Positions 39,191 through 48,451 of a stretch of 64,000 bases of DNA are shown piece after piece; position 1 is the first letter of the stretch; each line of letters begins with the position of its first letter. The stretch spans positions 97,450 through 161,449 of the forward strand of contig DF158882.1 in assembly GCA_000307305.1 (NCBI GenBank), read 5' to 3'. The position numbers were made by a program, and so were the translations under genes. Source of the stretch: Enterobacteriaceae bacterium B14. Its GTDB lineage: Bacteria; Pseudomonadota; Gammaproteobacteria; Enterobacterales; Enterobacteriaceae. The notes beneath the pieces are model-generated. The model worked only from the letters and a program-made list of their open reading frames with translations. It made no database searches and was not told the DNA's origin.

Positions 39191-40069
39191 ATGTTTACGG
39201 GAAGTATAGTTGCGCTGGTTACACCTATGGACGCGAAAGGCAATGTCGATCGCGCAAGCCTAAAAAAACTTATTGATTATCATGTGGTTAGCGGTACTTC
39301 GGCGATCGTCTCAGTAGGGACTACCGGTGAATCAGCCACACTAACCCATAATGAACATGGCGAAGTCGTCATGATGACCGTGGAATTAGCCGATGGTCGA
39401 ATCCCTATTATTGCGGGGACGGGCGCTAACTCTACAGCTGAGGGCATTTCTCTGACCCAACGCTTTCATAATACGGGTATCGTTGGCTGTTTAAGCGTAA
39501 CACCTTATTACAATAAGCCGACTCAAGAGGGCTTATTTCAGCATTTCAAAGCGATTGCTGAACACACTGACCTTCCTCAGATTTTGTATAACGTTCCTAG
39601 TCGTACAGGCTGTGATATGCTGCCGGAAACAGTTGCTCGCCTTGCTGAAATTTCTAATATTGTCGCTCTAAAAGAGGCAACAGGGAACTTAAGCCGAGTA
39701 AGCCAGATCCAAGCTCTGGTAAGTGAAGAGTTTGTACTACTGAGTGGCGACGATACCATCTCACTAGATTTCATGCAGCTAGGCGGTAAGGGCGTGATAT
39801 CGGTAACAGCTAATATCGCGGCGCGTGAAATGGCTGAATTATGCTTATTAGCGCAACGTGGCGAATTTGCTGCCGCACGCCGTTTGAACCAGCGTTTGAT
39901 GCCTTTGCATCATGATTTATTTGTAGAATCGAATCCGATTCCAGTGAAATGGGCATGTCAGAAGCTTGGTCTCATGACTTCAGATTCCATGCGTTTACCG
40001 ATGACCCCGCTGAGCGAGAGTGCTAAGCCCGTTGTCGAGCAAGCGCTGAAGCGTTCTGGTTTGCTATAA
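39191..40069 (+). CDS. dapA: 4-hydroxy-tetrahydrodipicolinate synthase DapA
   Basis: First enzyme of the DAP/lysine branch, condensing pyruvate with aspartate semialdehyde; 292 aa, the E. coli length. It keeps [12 protein letters not shown], the catalytic [10 protein letters not shown] tyrosine, and the Schiff-base Lys161 in [16 protein letters not shown] at 39191 ([20 protein letters not shown]) has GGGGGAG seven bases upstream. It is followed by bamC after a half repeat element. DapE, later in the same pathway, is at 46.8 kb. Confidence 0.98.
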   Translation: MFTGSIVALVTPMDAKGNVDRASLKKLIDYHVVSGTSAIVSVGTTGESATLTHNEHGEVVMMTVELADGRIPIIAGTGANSTAEGISLTQRFHNTGIVGCLSVTPYYNKPTQEGLFQHFKAIAEHTDLPQILYNVPSRTGCDMLPETVARLAEISNIVALKEATGNLSRVSQIQALVSEEFVLLSGDDTISLDFMQLGGKGVISVTANIAAREMAELCLLAQRGEFAAARRLNQRLMPLHHDLFVESNPIPVKWACQKLGLMTSDSMRLPMTPLSESAKPVVEQALKRSGLL

Positions 40070-40080
40070 CCTCACTCATT

Positions 40081-40156
40081 GGCGTTGCAAGACTAGATGC
40101 GGGTGGTGCTTTGAATATGGCCAACGCAAAGCAGCGTCAAATATGATGGGTATATA
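40081..40156. repeat. Half copy of dispersed palindromic repeat
   Basis: The segment ends GCGTCAAATATGATGGGTAT, the reverse complement of the same element arm seen at 32235 (ATACCC-TCATATTT). It also holds GGCGTTGC and GCCAACGC facing each other. It fills most of the dapA-bamC gap and may affect read-through. Confidence 0.5.
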
Positions 40157-40173
40157 ACTTTTAGGGAAATTTG

Positions 40174-40878
40174 ATGGCTCAATCATTACATACTTCGGTT
40201 GCAGTAAAATCGGTTGCAGTGAAAATTGTTGGTGTCTCTTTGGCAATGCTACTGGTAGCTTGCTCTAGCCCAGAGAGTGATAGACAAGCTTCAGGCAATG
40301 AGGATTATCTAGAGGCGCCATCACTACGTCAGCTACAAGCGCCTCAAGGTATGATCCTTCCTGTGGCGAATGGGGATTATGACGTTCCTAGAACGGCAGC
40401 ATTAAACGGCGCGGTAGGGAAAGCAGTCAATATCTTACCTCCTGCCCAATCTCTGCCAAAAGAGGACAGCGCAGCAGCGCAGCCAACCAGCCAAGCCGCA
40501 GCAACCAGTGGTAACATGGACGTACAGAGCAGCACTGATAACACAGGCTTACCGCTATTAGTTATTCGTGCACCTTTCACTACCGTTTGGAACAACCTGC
40601 CAAGTGCCTTAAACCGTATTGGCATGGAAGTGAAAGATAGCAACCGTACTCAAGGTTTATATACCGTCAAATATAAAGAGCCGGGTGATAACGTTTGGAA
40701 CTCGTTAGCAGTGAAGAACCCAGACCTTAACGAAGGCGAATACAAGCTTCAGCTAGGCGATCTCGATAACCGCAGCAGCTTGCAGGTTATCAGTAGCAAA
40801 GGCCAAGCCTTAGACCAATCTCAAAATGATGCTCTCGTTGCCGTATTCCAAGCAGCGTTAAATGGTGCAGCAAAGTAA
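40174..40878 (+). CDS. bamC: BamC lipoprotein lacking one helix-grip domain
   Basis: Outer-membrane assembly lipoprotein of the Bam complex. A lipobox LLVAC puts the lipidated Cys at residue 30. The conserved unstructured N-terminal segment that binds BamD follows (GNEDYLEAPSLRQLQAPQGM, then LPVANGDYDVP). The C-terminal helix-grip domain is intact (LPLLVIRAPFTTVWNNLPSAL ... LGDLDNRSSLQV ... QSQNDALVAVFQAAL). The N-terminal helix-grip domain, about 110 residues in E. coli (344 aa), is absent: PPAQSLPKEDSAAAQPTSQ joins straight to NMDVQSS. The frame is clean, 234 aa. AGGGA lies six bases before the ATG. Confidence 0.9.
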   Translation: MAQSLHTSVAVKSVAVKIVGVSLAMLLVACSSPESDRQASGNEDYLEAPSLRQLQAPQGMILPVANGDYDVPRTAALNGAVGKAVNILPPAQSLPKEDSAAAQPTSQAAATSGNMDVQSSTDNTGLPLLVIRAPFTTVWNNLPSALNRIGMEVKDSNRTQGLYTVKYKEPGDNVWNSLAVKNPDLNEGEYKLQLGDLDNRSSLQVISSKGQALDQSQNDALVAVFQAALNGAAK

Positions 40879-40887
40879 AATCGAGAG

Positions 40888-40915
40888 AAAAGGGGCCTTA
40901 AGGCCCCTTTTTACT
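40888..40915 (+). terminator. Terminator after bamC
   Basis: AAAAGGGGCC, loop TTAA, GGCCCCTTTT and a further T: a perfect 10-bp stem 10 bases after the bamC stop. Confidence 0.9.
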
Positions 40916-40939
40916 GATAGGTGCTAAACCACAATTTCC

Positions 40940-40966
40940 GATTTCTCGTTATATCAACGGGAAATC
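40940..40966 (+). promoter_or_regulatory. Hairpin in purC leader
   Basis: GATTTCTCGTT and AACGGGAAATC form an 11-bp stem with one T-G pair around loop ATATC, 43 bp before the purC ATG. No T run follows. It might be a leader structure or an operator. No PurR box was found here by eye. Confidence 0.4.
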
Positions 40967-41009
40967 TGTATTTTCCATCAATGATTTCTATTCAACGGAG
41001 TAAGCAAAG

Positions 41010-41723
41010 ATGCAAAAGCTCGCTGAGTTGTATCGCGGCAAAGCAAAAACTGTCTATACCACCGAAGATCCTAATCTTCTAATTATGGAATTTCGCAATG
41101 ATACGTCAGCATTGGATGGTCAGCGCATTGAACAGTTTGATCGTAAGGGAATGGTGAATAATAAATTCAACCATTTCATCATGAGCAAGCTGGAAGAAGC
41201 GGGTATTCCTACCCAAATGGAGCGTCTGCTATCTGATAATGAAGTGCTGGTGAAAAAACTGGATATGGTGCCAGTTGAGTGTGTTATTCGTAACCGTGCT
41301 GCCGGTTCACTGGTTAGGCGTTTGGGGATTGAAGAAGGATTAGTGCTGAACCCACCACTATTCGATCTGTTCCTGAAAAACGATGAAATGCATGACCCAA
41401 TGGTGAACGAATCTTACTGCACCACCTTTGGTTGGGTAAATGAAGCGCATTTAGCCCGCATGAAGCAACTGAGCTACAAAGTAAACGACGTATTAAGCAA
41501 GCTGTTCGACGAGGCTGGTTTAATTCTGGTGGATTTCAAATTAGAGTTTGGTCTATTCCAAGGCGAGATAGTGCTGGGCGATGAGTTTTCACCGGATGGC
41601 AGCCGCTTATGGGATAAAGAGACGCTTGAGAAAATGGACAAAGACCGTTTCCGTCAAAGCCTAGGTGGTTTAATCGAAGCTTATGAAGATGTTGCTCGTC
41701 GTTTAGGTGTAAATCTGGACTAA
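41010..41723 (+). CDS. purC: SAICAR synthase PurC
   Basis: Joins aspartate to CAIR in purine synthesis; 237 aa, the E. coli length. [39 protein letters not shown] and [20 protein letters not shown] are family-typical (ATP site, substrate loop, metal-binding region). CGGAGTAAGCAAAG precedes the ATG. The neighbours bamC and dapA upstream are as in E. coli. Confidence 0.98.
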   Translation: MQKLAELYRGKAKTVYTTEDPNLLIMEFRNDTSALDGQRIEQFDRKGMVNNKFNHFIMSKLEEAGIPTQMERLLSDNEVLVKKLDMVPVECVIRNRAAGSLVRRLGIEEGLVLNPPLFDLFLKNDEMHDPMVNESYCTTFGWVNEAHLARMKQLSYKVNDVLSKLFDEAGLILVDFKLEFGLFQGEIVLGDEFSPDGSRLWDKETLEKMDKDRFRQSLGGLIEAYEDVARRLGVNLD

Positions 41724-42115
41724 GTATCGTGTTTTTTTAGATTTAAAAAGCAATCGATTACGTCAATTGAAATGAGCAAAATGAGCACCCAATATTGAAA
41801 TATACCTATCAATTATGGGTGCTCACCTTTAGCGGTGCTCTTCAAAACACATTCCTTTCATCAAACTCATCTCTATAAACATCCGTCCGCAACGATTTTG
41901 ATTGGATTGCTGAGTGGGGGAAGCATAAAATAGAGGCAAGCTACAATTATCTATAACATTCTGTTTGTTATGGAAGAAGTTTCTATACAGCGATGGTGAG
42001 TTTAAATTATTTACCACACCGCTTCTGTGAGTCTGGTTTTATCTTCATTTTTAATGGTATAAACCGCACCGCTTTCCTACGATTATTGAAGGGTGTTTCC
42101 TTAGGGAGAATAGTT
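41724..42115. other. purC-ypfJ gap
   Basis: A 392-bp gap. It holds a hairpin (41782-41825) that may end purC transcription, then AT-rich sequence. The ypfJ frame is open back to about 41993, but the family start is at 42116. No other gene is supported. Confidence 0.45.
41782..41825. terminator. Hairpin downstream of purC
   Basis: TGAGCACCCA and TGGGTGCTCA form a perfect 10-bp stem with an AT-rich 24-base interior. There is no clear T run after it, only CCTTT. Confidence 0.5.
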
Positions 42116-42991
42116 ATGCGTTGGCAAGGTCGTCGCGAAAGCGACAACGTAGAAGATCGTCGTGGCCAATCCAGTAGTGGTTTAGGTGGCGGCGGCGGTG
42201 GATTTCGGGTACCTGTCAAAGGAAAAGGCGGTATCGTGTTGCTGATTGTCGTCATGGTGGCGGGTTATTACGGTGTAGATTTAAGTCCATTGCTAAACGG
42301 TGGCGGCGCACCAATGGTCACTCAGCAAAATGGATCTCAGGTTGGTAGCCCAGGTGATGAGCAGGCTGCTAAGTTTACTTCGGTGGTACTTGCTTCGACA
42401 GAAGATACATGGGGCCAGATTTTCAAAGGGTTAGGTAAAACCTACCAAGAGCCAAAACTGGTTCTGTATCGCGGGGCGACACGTACTGGATGCGGCACAG
42501 GGCAATCAGTTATGGGCCCATTCTACTGCCCAGCAGACCGTACTGTTTATCTAGACCTGTCATTTTATCAAGACATGCAAACTAAACTCGGCGCGGGCGG
42601 TGATTTTGCTCAGGGCTATGTTATTGCGCATGAAGTGGGTCACCACGTACAGAATTTGCTAGGTATTGAGCCTCAAGTTCGAAAAATGCAGCAGGGTGCG
42701 AGCCAAAAAGTGGTTAATCAACTCTCTGTGAAAATGGAACTGCAGGCAGACTGCTTTGCGGGGATTTGGGGCAAAAATATGCAAGGCCTACAAGTACTCG
42801 ATAAAGGTGATTTGGAAGAAGCACTGAATGCGGCAGAAGCTATCGGTGACGATCGCTTACAGCAGCAAAGTTCAGGGCGCGTCACTCCGGATAGCTTCAC
42901 ACATGGCTCGTCTGAACAACGCTATACATGGTTCAAACGCGGATTTGATACCGGTGATATTCGCCAGTGTGATACTTTCTCAGCACGCTAA
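42116..42991 (+). CDS. ypfJ: Neutral zinc metallopeptidase family protein YpfJ
   Basis: 291 aa (E. coli YpfJ 287). Cytoplasmic N terminus with a glycine-rich stretch ([12 protein letters not shown]), one membrane helix (about 40-57), then a periplasmic domain. The zinc motif is HEVGHH near residue 174, with [10 protein letters not shown] as the likely third-ligand region. Several cysteines ([14 protein letters not shown]) may form disulfides. No substrate is established. The ATG at 42116 ([11 protein letters not shown]) follows TTAGGGAGAATAGTT. Confidence 0.9.
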   Translation: MRWQGRRESDNVEDRRGQSSSGLGGGGGGFRVPVKGKGGIVLLIVVMVAGYYGVDLSPLLNGGGAPMVTQQNGSQVGSPGDEQAAKFTSVVLASTEDTWGQIFKGLGKTYQEPKLVLYRGATRTGCGTGQSVMGPFYCPADRTVYLDLSFYQDMQTKLGAGGDFAQGYVIAHEVGHHVQNLLGIEPQVRKMQQGASQKVVNQLSVKMELQADCFAGIWGKNMQGLQVLDKGDLEEALNAAEAIGDDRLQQQSSGRVTPDSFTHGSSEQRYTWFKRGFDTGDIRQCDTFSAR

Positions 42992-43000
42992 TTCTAATGA

Positions 43001-43043
43001 TATCTCCGCTGTATTTTGAATAAGCCGAAAGATGGCGGAGATA
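43001..43043 (+). promoter_or_regulatory. Hairpin ahead of small membrane gene
   Basis: TATCTCCGC and GCGGAGATA form a perfect 9-bp stem with a 25-base loop, directly after ypfJ and just before the AAGGAG site of the 50-aa gene. It could be an attenuator-like or processing structure; no T run follows. Confidence 0.4.
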
Positions 43044-43065
43044 ATGAATAAGGAGCGCTTTCTAT

Positions 43066-43218
43066 ATGGATAACACCGATATCATTATGCGCCTGATTAT
43101 TGTTTCAGGTGTTCTGGCCTTAATTCTAAGGGGCAGAAGGATAAATTGGCGCTATCTTGGTATCGCTATTCTGATCATTATTGGTGTCACGCTATTCATA
43201 GATCAGTTCATTCTTTAA
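43066..43218 (+). CDS. Small two-helix membrane protein
   Basis: A 50-aa frame, ATG to TAA, that I do not recognise. It starts MDNTDIIMRLIIVSGVLALI, continues through a basic turn LRGRRINWR, and ends in a second hydrophobic helix (YLGIAILIIIGVTLFIDQFI). This predicts a helical hairpin with a cytoplasmic basic loop. AAGGAG stands about ten bases upstream. It sits between ypfJ and tmcA, 34 bp before tmcA, and may be cotranscribed. Positive-inside charge and a clean start support it being real. Confidence 0.65.
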   Translation: MDNTDIIMRLIIVSGVLALILRGRRINWRYLGIAILIIIGVTLFIDQFIL

Positions 43219-43252
43219 TCTCTACTCATCCTCGCGACCATTCGGTATCTTC

Positions 43253-45322
43253 ATGCTTTCTGAACTTATCCCCTATCATCAACGCATGGCTCATCAGGGG
43301 CATCGCCGCTTGTTGGTGCTGTGTGGTGAACAAGGATGGGGGCAAGAGCAGGCATTTCAGTTAACCTCGAACTTTTCCGGTGATTGGGTCTGGATAGGCC
43401 AAGCAGCACCTAATGGTATTGAACATGTACCTCCTTCGAAAGTACGAGGGTTATTGGGCCGATCGTTCCACCACGCGGTTTTCGATGGAACCCAAGCGCT
43501 AGACGTTGAAGCGCTCGCGGCGTTAGCGGGTACGCTCATTGCAGGAAGCTGGCTGGTGTTGTTGTTACCTGAGTGGCAGTACTGGGCAGGACATAAAGAT
43601 GCTGACAGCGTTCGCTGGAGCGATTGTTCATCACCTATCAACACACCTCACTTTATGCAGCATATGCAGCAGACTCTGCTTGATGACAGCGATGTGCTTA
43701 TTTGGCGACAGGGCGAAGTATTCCTCTCTCCTCATTTGCCTAAAGAGATGGGAGCTGACCATTGGTCACCGCCTGTTGGTTCGCCAACGGAAGAGCAGCA
43801 AGCGCTCTTACAGCGTCTCTTACAGGCGAAAACTGGTATTTGGGTATTAACGGCTGGGCGCGGCAGAGGTAAATCAACCGTGTCCGGTATGTTAGCGCAG
43901 CGCTGGCAGGGTGAAGGGCAATGTTGGCTGACTGGCCCGAATCAGGCTTCGACAGCAACAGTGCAGCAGTATGCGCAGAAAAACATTCATTTTTTTGCCC
44001 CGGATGCCTTGCTAGCACAGTGTCAACGGCTACCACCAAACGATGTCGACTGGTTGCTAGTGGATGAGGCTGCCGCGATCCCTAGTCCTCTGCTTTACCA
44101 ACTGGTGGCATTTTTCCCCAGAGTTTTACTCACCACTACTGTGCAGGGCTACGAAGGTACAGGAAGAGGCTTCTTACTCAAGCTTTGTGCAGGTTTGCCA
44201 GAGTGGCAGGCACTCACGTTAGACAATCCCATTCGCTGGGCGGCCGATGATCCGTTAGAGCGCTTTATCGACAATCTGTTGTTGTTTTATGGCAGTGATG
44301 AAAACGATAACGGACCACAGGGGAGCGAATGGCATCTGTTGAGCCTCAGCCAACAGCATCTGGTTTCTCAGCCGTTATTACTGGCGCAATTCTACCAATT
44401 ATTAACCAGCGCACATTACCGCACTCGCCCATTAGATTTAAGGCGATTAATGGATGCCCCCGGAATGTCTTACGGGTTGGCGGTGACGCCAAAAGCGCAG
44501 GTCTTAGCGGGGATCTGGCTCGTTAACGAGGGGGGATTAGACGAATCCCTTGCCCGAGATATCTGGGCGGGCCGTCGTAGGCCTAGAGGTAATTTGGTTG
44601 CCCAGTCTTTGGCTGCTCATAGCGGGCAATGGCAGGCGGCAGTACTTGTCTCTTCTCGCATTAGCCGTATTGCGGTTCTGCCCCGCTATCGCAGGCAGGG
44701 CATCGCAACGGCACTAATACAGCAGCAGATACAGGAAGCACAGAGGCGTGGCGATGACTTTGTCTCTGTCAGCTTTGGGTATACATCAGAACTGTGCGAT
44801 TTCTGGCTAGCGAACGGCTTCTCTCTGGTGCGCATCGGTAGCCAAAAAGAGGCGAGTAGCGGTTGTTACGCAGCTATGGCTATTTATCCACTCAGTGAGC
44901 CAGGAAAGCGTCTATGCAGCCAAGCAACGGCCCAGCTAAAACGTGACTGGCACTGGCAGCAGCCCTATATGGATATTCAGTTACCGCTAATTAATGACCT
45001 ACCGGATGACATTTTAACGGACTCAGATTGGCAAGAGCTGGCAGGTTTTGCCTATGCACATCGTCCGTTAGAGGCAAGCAGGCCTGCGCTGCATCGTTTT
45101 CTAAATATCTCCACCTCAGCACTCACAGCGCTAAGGCAGCATTTACAGCAGGGCTATTCATTAGAGAATACTGCTCGGTTATGCCATGTCTCAGGTAAAA
45201 AAACGTTATTAACACGTTTTCGGCAGGAGCTAGCGCAAGCATTAGTGGAGGAGGAAGAGGTGCAGTATCACGAATGGCAGCAGTGGGTGTGCCGGACTTA
45301 CACCTCAGATAGGGGTAGTTAA
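43253..45322 (+). CDS. tmcA: tRNA(Met) cytidine acetyltransferase TmcA
   Basis: ATP-dependent N4-acetylation of the elongator tRNA(Met) wobble cytidine; 689 aa (E. coli 671). An RNA-helicase-like module has Walker A TAGRGRGKSTVS (about 200-211) and a DEAA-type motif LLVDEAAAIP. The GNAT domain has IAVLPRYRRQGIATALIQQ (about 480). A C-terminal tRNA-binding part follows. No strong ribosome site precedes ATG 43253. The stop overlaps the convergent ydhR-like stop (TTAA). Confidence 0.94.
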   Translation: MLSELIPYHQRMAHQGHRRLLVLCGEQGWGQEQAFQLTSNFSGDWVWIGQAAPNGIEHVPPSKVRGLLGRSFHHAVFDGTQALDVEALAALAGTLIAGSWLVLLLPEWQYWAGHKDADSVRWSDCSSPINTPHFMQHMQQTLLDDSDVLIWRQGEVFLSPHLPKEMGADHWSPPVGSPTEEQQALLQRLLQAKTGIWVLTAGRGRGKSTVSGMLAQRWQGEGQCWLTGPNQASTATVQQYAQKNIHFFAPDALLAQCQRLPPNDVDWLLVDEAAAIPSPLLYQLVAFFPRVLLTTTVQGYEGTGRGFLLKLCAGLPEWQALTLDNPIRWAADDPLERFIDNLLLFYGSDENDNGPQGSEWHLLSLSQQHLVSQPLLLAQFYQLLTSAHYRTRPLDLRRLMDAPGMSYGLAVTPKAQVLAGIWLVNEGGLDESLARDIWAGRRRPRGNLVAQSLAAHSGQWQAAVLVSSRISRIAVLPRYRRQGIATALIQQQIQEAQRRGDDFVSVSFGYTSELCDFWLANGFSLVRIGSQKEASSGCYAAMAIYPLSEPGKRLCSQATAQLKRDWHWQQPYMDIQLPLINDLPDDILTDSDWQELAGFAYAHRPLEASRPALHRFLNISTSALTALRQHLQQGYSLENTARLCHVSGKKTLLTRFRQELAQALVEEEEVQYHEWQQWVCRTYTSDRGS

Positions 45323-45624
45323 AATATCCCTTTAGTAATCTTGGTGAGCGGCTCATTAATATCAAAAATCTTACAGTTAATGTTTTTAAGCCCCATCGCT
45401 TCAATACGCTTAACGTGCATCTCTTTATAACGATTTGCACTTTCACGATCGGTGAATAGGTATATCCCGCCTGCTTCTGATGTCTCAGGGTTTTCTGTCC
45501 ATATCTTAGAAATAAGCCCAGGTTCTTGAGCAATGCTTTCTGCTAAGGGAATGGCTTGTTTAACCAAGTTCTCGCCCATCATATTTGCGGGCATAGGGAA
45601 GTCAATTTGCAAAATGACACTCAT
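45319..45624 (-). CDS. YdhR-family putative mono-oxygenase
   Basis: 101-aa protein of the dimeric ferredoxin-like alpha+beta barrel family. It resembles E. coli YdhR throughout: SVILQIDFPMPAN, PLAESIAQEPGLISKIWTE, EAGGIYLFTDRESANRY and IFDINEPLTKI. Proposed as a mono-oxygenase from structure only; substrate unknown. The ATG at 45624 matches the family length; another ATG is three codons upstream. In E. coli ydhR lies elsewhere, so its place here is lineage-specific. Confidence 0.85.
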   Translation of the reverse strand: MSVILQIDFPMPANMMGENLVKQAIPLAESIAQEPGLISKIWTENPETSEAGGIYLFTDRESANRYKEMHVKRIEAMGLKNINCKIFDINEPLTKITKGIF

Positions 45625-45950
45625 AAAATGCATGACCTTTTATATTGAAATAGGGGCGTTTATCTTAGCAAAAGTGTTGAGTCGATGGTTGAATCCAAAA
45701 GACGTTGATAGCCACAAAAGAGGCAATATTTGATGAGTGTCTGATTTATGGTATTAGGTTATCAAGGCTTGTTGATTTTTGACGAAATGTGTTTTTAACG
45801 GCTTGCCCTGTGTACCCGATAAACGGAGATAGGCTGTTTAATGTGGGTGATATTCGAAAGCAAATTGGCATACATGTTTAGCTATTTAATCGCCTAAATA
45901 CGTATGCCATTCAAAAAACGGTTTATTAAAAAGGGAGCAGTTGCAGAAGA
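45625..45950. other. Gap between ydhR-like gene and ypfN
   Basis: 326 bp, AT-rich, no convincing gene. It contains the 15-bp imperfect inverted repeat at 45867-45908, which probably relates to the 3' end of the ypfN transcript, and presumably the ydhR-like promoter. Confidence 0.5.
45867..45908. terminator. Hairpin downstream of ypfN
   Basis: GGCATACATGTTTAG and CTAAATACGTATGCC pair at 13 of 15 positions plus one G-T pair, around a 12-base loop, 43 bp beyond the ypfN stop. No good T run on the ypfN strand, so termination is a guess. Confidence 0.45.
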
Positions 45951-46136
45951 TTATTTTTTCTTCGGCCAATCATCCTCTTCGTCCCACTTAGCGTTGTTAT
46001 CACGGTGGGGCGGTAATTCAGGTTTATTGTCGAGAAAACTTTTATGGTTGATGCGGTTTAGATCTTTAATCCCATTAATAAACATACCGAGCAGCAGGAT
46101 CAGTACAACCCACCAGTAATCAGCTAACCAGCCCAT
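45951..46136 (-). CDS. ypfN: Small membrane protein YpfN
   Basis: 61-aa protein of the UPF0370 family. One N-terminal membrane helix ([20 protein letters not shown]) is followed by a charged tail with [20 protein letters not shown], conserved in E. coli YpfN. Its function is unknown. The ATG overlaps the stop of the upstream M15 peptidase by one base, with GAGGTG upstream inside that gene, so it is translationally coupled at the end of the yffB-dapE cluster. Confidence 0.9.
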   Translation of the reverse strand: MGWLADYWWVVLILLLGMFINGIKDLNRINHKSFLDNKPELPPHRDNNAKWDEEDDWPKKK

Positions 46137-46828
46137 TACATCACCTCATTTACTTTGGTTATATACTGAGCAAAAATCTCATCGAGATGTTTAACCAGCC
46201 AGGTAGAACCCGCTATCTCTTCGTTTTCCCAAGCAGCTAATAAACTAGTGGGTGTTAATAAACGTTGGATCTGGTTCGCGAGGGGATAGTAGCTCAAATG
46301 CCACGGTTCTACTGCTACACCACCCTGTTCGTTTTCAAAGGGGCGATAGAAACCGTACTTCTTCATATTAGCACTTAACCACGTTGTTAATGGGTGAAAA
46401 TATCCACCGACGTTATATTCCCAAGGTTCAAGTTGTAGCTTGTGTTCGGCAGGAAGAAGTGAGGGGTCGTAAATATCCAAATCACTGCCCCAGTGATGGC
46501 GGCTGGCACCGGGCAGGGCGGACCAACGTAGAATCGCTCGGCACAGTTCGCCTTCACTCATTATGCTGATATCAATTGGTCGACTATCGGCATCTAAGAC
46601 TGGCCTTTCACCACGGAACTTGGCATTCCAGATCGCTTGCTGGCGCTGAAAATCACGGAATGTGCTGGCAGGTTGTAGATCAAAACCAGCCTCTCTAGCA
46701 GCAGCTTGCATCGCTTGAAAGGCGGTAACGGCATCAGAATGCAGGCGGTGGTTACCGCTAAGTGTTGCCAGATGGCCTGTACTACGGCCAGTTATCATGT
46801 CGAGAGTTATTGTCGTTGTGATAGTCAT
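46136..46828 (-). CDS. M15-family D-alanyl-D-alanine carboxypeptidase-like protein
   Basis: 230-aa zinc peptidase of the LAS/VanY superfamily. It has the [14 protein letters not shown] metal site (SxHxxGxDxD type), the [15 protein letters not shown] substrate region with its Arg, and EPWHLSY with catalytic Glu and ligand His. No signal peptide is evident, so it may be cytoplasmic. It overlaps dapE by four bases (ATGA) and ypfN by one, so the three genes are one transcription unit. E. coli lacks it at this site. A role in murein peptide turnover next to DAP synthesis is inference. Confidence 0.88.
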   Translation of the reverse strand: MTITTTITLDMITGRSTGHLATLSGNHRLHSDAVTAFQAMQAAAREAGFDLQPASTFRDFQRQQAIWNAKFRGERPVLDADSRPIDISIMSEGELCRAILRWSALPGASRHHWGSDLDIYDPSLLPAEHKLQLEPWEYNVGGYFHPLTTWLSANMKKYGFYRPFENEQGGVAVEPWHLSYYPLANQIQRLLTPTSLLAAWENEEIAGSTWLVKHLDEIFAQYITKVNEVM

Positions 46829-47958
46829 GCGAGTAGCTGTTCCATTAATCGCTGATAAATCTGGCTTAGTAGCTGTAGATCAGCGGTGCTCACGCACTCA
46901 TCAATTTTATGGATAGTCGCATTCACAGGCCCTAGCTCCACAACTTGTGTTCCCATCAACGCGATAAAGCGCCCATCGGATGTCCCACCTGTTGTCAGTA
47001 ACTGTGGTGTTACCGCTGTATGGTGTTGTATTGAGCTGACAACGGCATCAACCAGTTCACCCTTCGGTGTCAGGAAAGGACGGCCAGAGAGATTCCACTC
47101 GATGGTGTAACGTAGCTCGTGGCGTTCTAGCAGTGCCTGCACACGCTGTTTAATCTGCACATCATCCAGCTCGGTGCTGTAGCGAAAGTTGAACTGTACA
47201 AACAGTTCACCGGGAATAACGTTATTGCTGCCCGTGCCCGCCTGAATATTGGCAATCTGCATACTGGTAGCAGGGAAGAATTCATTTCCCTTATCCCACT
47301 CTGTGGCGACAAGCTCTTGCAGCGCAGGCAGGGCGCGATGCACGGGGTTATCTGCAAGATGAGGGTAAGCGACATGCCCTTGGGTACCATGAATACGCAA
47401 ATTGGCAGTGATGGAGCCACGACGGCCATTTTTTACGACATCGCCTACGCGGTCGGTGCTGGATGGTTCGCCGACCAAGCAATAATCAACGCGCTCTTGG
47501 CGAGCCATCAGCGTTTCAACCACTTTCACTGTGCCGTTAACCGCGCTAGCCTCTTCATCGGAAGTGATCAAAAAGGCTAAACGGCCTTTATGGTTAGGGT
47601 GTTCGGCAACAAAGCGCTCGGCGGCAATCACCATCGCAGCAAGTGAGCCTTTCATATCGGCTGCGCCACGTCCGTACAGCATGCCATCGCGAATTTTAGG
47701 GGCGAAGGGTGGGCTGCTCCACTGTGTTTCACTGCCTGTAGGTACCACATCGGTATGACCCGCAAAGGCGAGCGTCTGGCTGTTTTTATCCCCGCGCCAT
47801 GCCCAGAAATTCAAGGTATCGCCGAAGTTCATCTGCTCGACATGAAAGCCAATAGCTTCTAGCCGCTTTAGCATCAGTGCTTGGCAGCCTTCATCGTTTG
47901 GGCTAATAGAGGGGCGGCGAATCAGTTGTTGGGCTAACTCAATAACAGGGCAGGTCAT
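46825..47958 (-). CDS. dapE: Succinyl-diaminopimelate desuccinylase DapE
   Basis: Di-zinc M20 amidohydrolase producing LL-DAP for lysine and murein; 377 aa (E. coli 375). Metal and catalytic motifs are [36 protein letters not shown] (catalytic Glu), VGEPSS and the C-terminal TGGTSDGRF with NATIHK. ATG at 47958 follows GGGGAACCACTAAA and lies next to the yffB stop; the frame is open six codons further up. Confidence 0.96.
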   Translation of the reverse strand: MTCPVIELAQQLIRRPSISPNDEGCQALMLKRLEAIGFHVEQMNFGDTLNFWAWRGDKNSQTLAFAGHTDVVPTGSETQWSSPPFAPKIRDGMLYGRGAADMKGSLAAMVIAAERFVAEHPNHKGRLAFLITSDEEASAVNGTVKVVETLMARQERVDYCLVGEPSSTDRVGDVVKNGRRGSITANLRIHGTQGHVAYPHLADNPVHRALPALQELVATEWDKGNEFFPATSMQIANIQAGTGSNNVIPGELFVQFNFRYSTELDDVQIKQRVQALLERHELRYTIEWNLSGRPFLTPKGELVDAVVSSIQHHTAVTPQLLTTGGTSDGRFIALMGTQVVELGPVNATIHKIDECVSTADLQLLSQIYQRLMEQLLA

Positions 47959-47959
47959 T

Positions 47960-48340
47960 TTAGTGGTTCCCCGCAATAAATTGCTGGTATTCGGCCTCTT
48001 TAAAGCCGAGCAGATAGCGCTCTCCTGCTACCAACAATGGGCGTTTGATAATGGCTGGTTGCTCTAACATAAGCCGTTTTGCTGCATCAGCCGTTGTAAT
48101 GGTGGCGCGTAGCTCTTCACTGAGCTTGCGCCATGTTGTGCCACGTGTGTTAAGCAGTGGCTCCCAACCTAGCTTATCGATAAATGTTTGCAGCTGTGCA
48201 TCATTTAATCCATCGACACGGTAATCATGAAAACGGTAGTCGATACCTTTCTCTTCTAGCCAGCGGCGAGCTTTTTTTATGGTGTCGCAGTTTTTGATGC
48301 CGTAGAGCTGATACTGAGTGTGCTGAGTATTATCTGACAT
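47960..48340 (-). CDS. yffB: ArsC/Spx-family protein YffB
   Basis: 126-aa thioredoxin-fold protein of the Spx/ArsC family. [20 protein letters not shown] carries the single conserved Cys18, and [22 protein letters not shown] and IIKRPLL match E. coli YffB. A glutathione-dependent thiol reductase role has been proposed for relatives. It starts the yffB-dapE-M15-ypfN set, one base from dapE. Confidence 0.9.
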   Translation of the reverse strand: MSDNTQHTQYQLYGIKNCDTIKKARRWLEEKGIDYRFHDYRVDGLNDAQLQTFIDKLGWEPLLNTRGTTWRKLSEELRATITTADAAKRLMLEQPAIIKRPLLVAGERYLLGFKEAEYQQFIAGNH

Positions 48341-48382
48341 AGTGGGACCGTACCTGTGCCGTCGAATGGATTGATATTAATA

Positions 48383-48410
48383 ACAGGGCCATATAAAAAT
48401 ATGGCCCTGT
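48383..48410. terminator. Terminator between yffB and acrD
   Basis: ACAGGGCCATA and TATGGCCCTGT form a perfect 11-bp stem with a six-base loop, 42 bp beyond the acrD stop. Confidence 0.75.
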
Positions 48411-48451
48411 CTTAATAATGCGGTAATGAGAAAACGAGATCCAGCACTAGA

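Noticed and set aside
41829-42017. Minus-strand 62-codon frame between purC and ypfJ
   Set aside because: Cys/Asn-rich with no ribosome site or hydrophobic pattern; likely chance in an AT-rich gap.
45904-46119. Plus-strand 71-codon frame opposite ypfN
   Set aside because: It is antisense to ypfN, whose protein is conserved.
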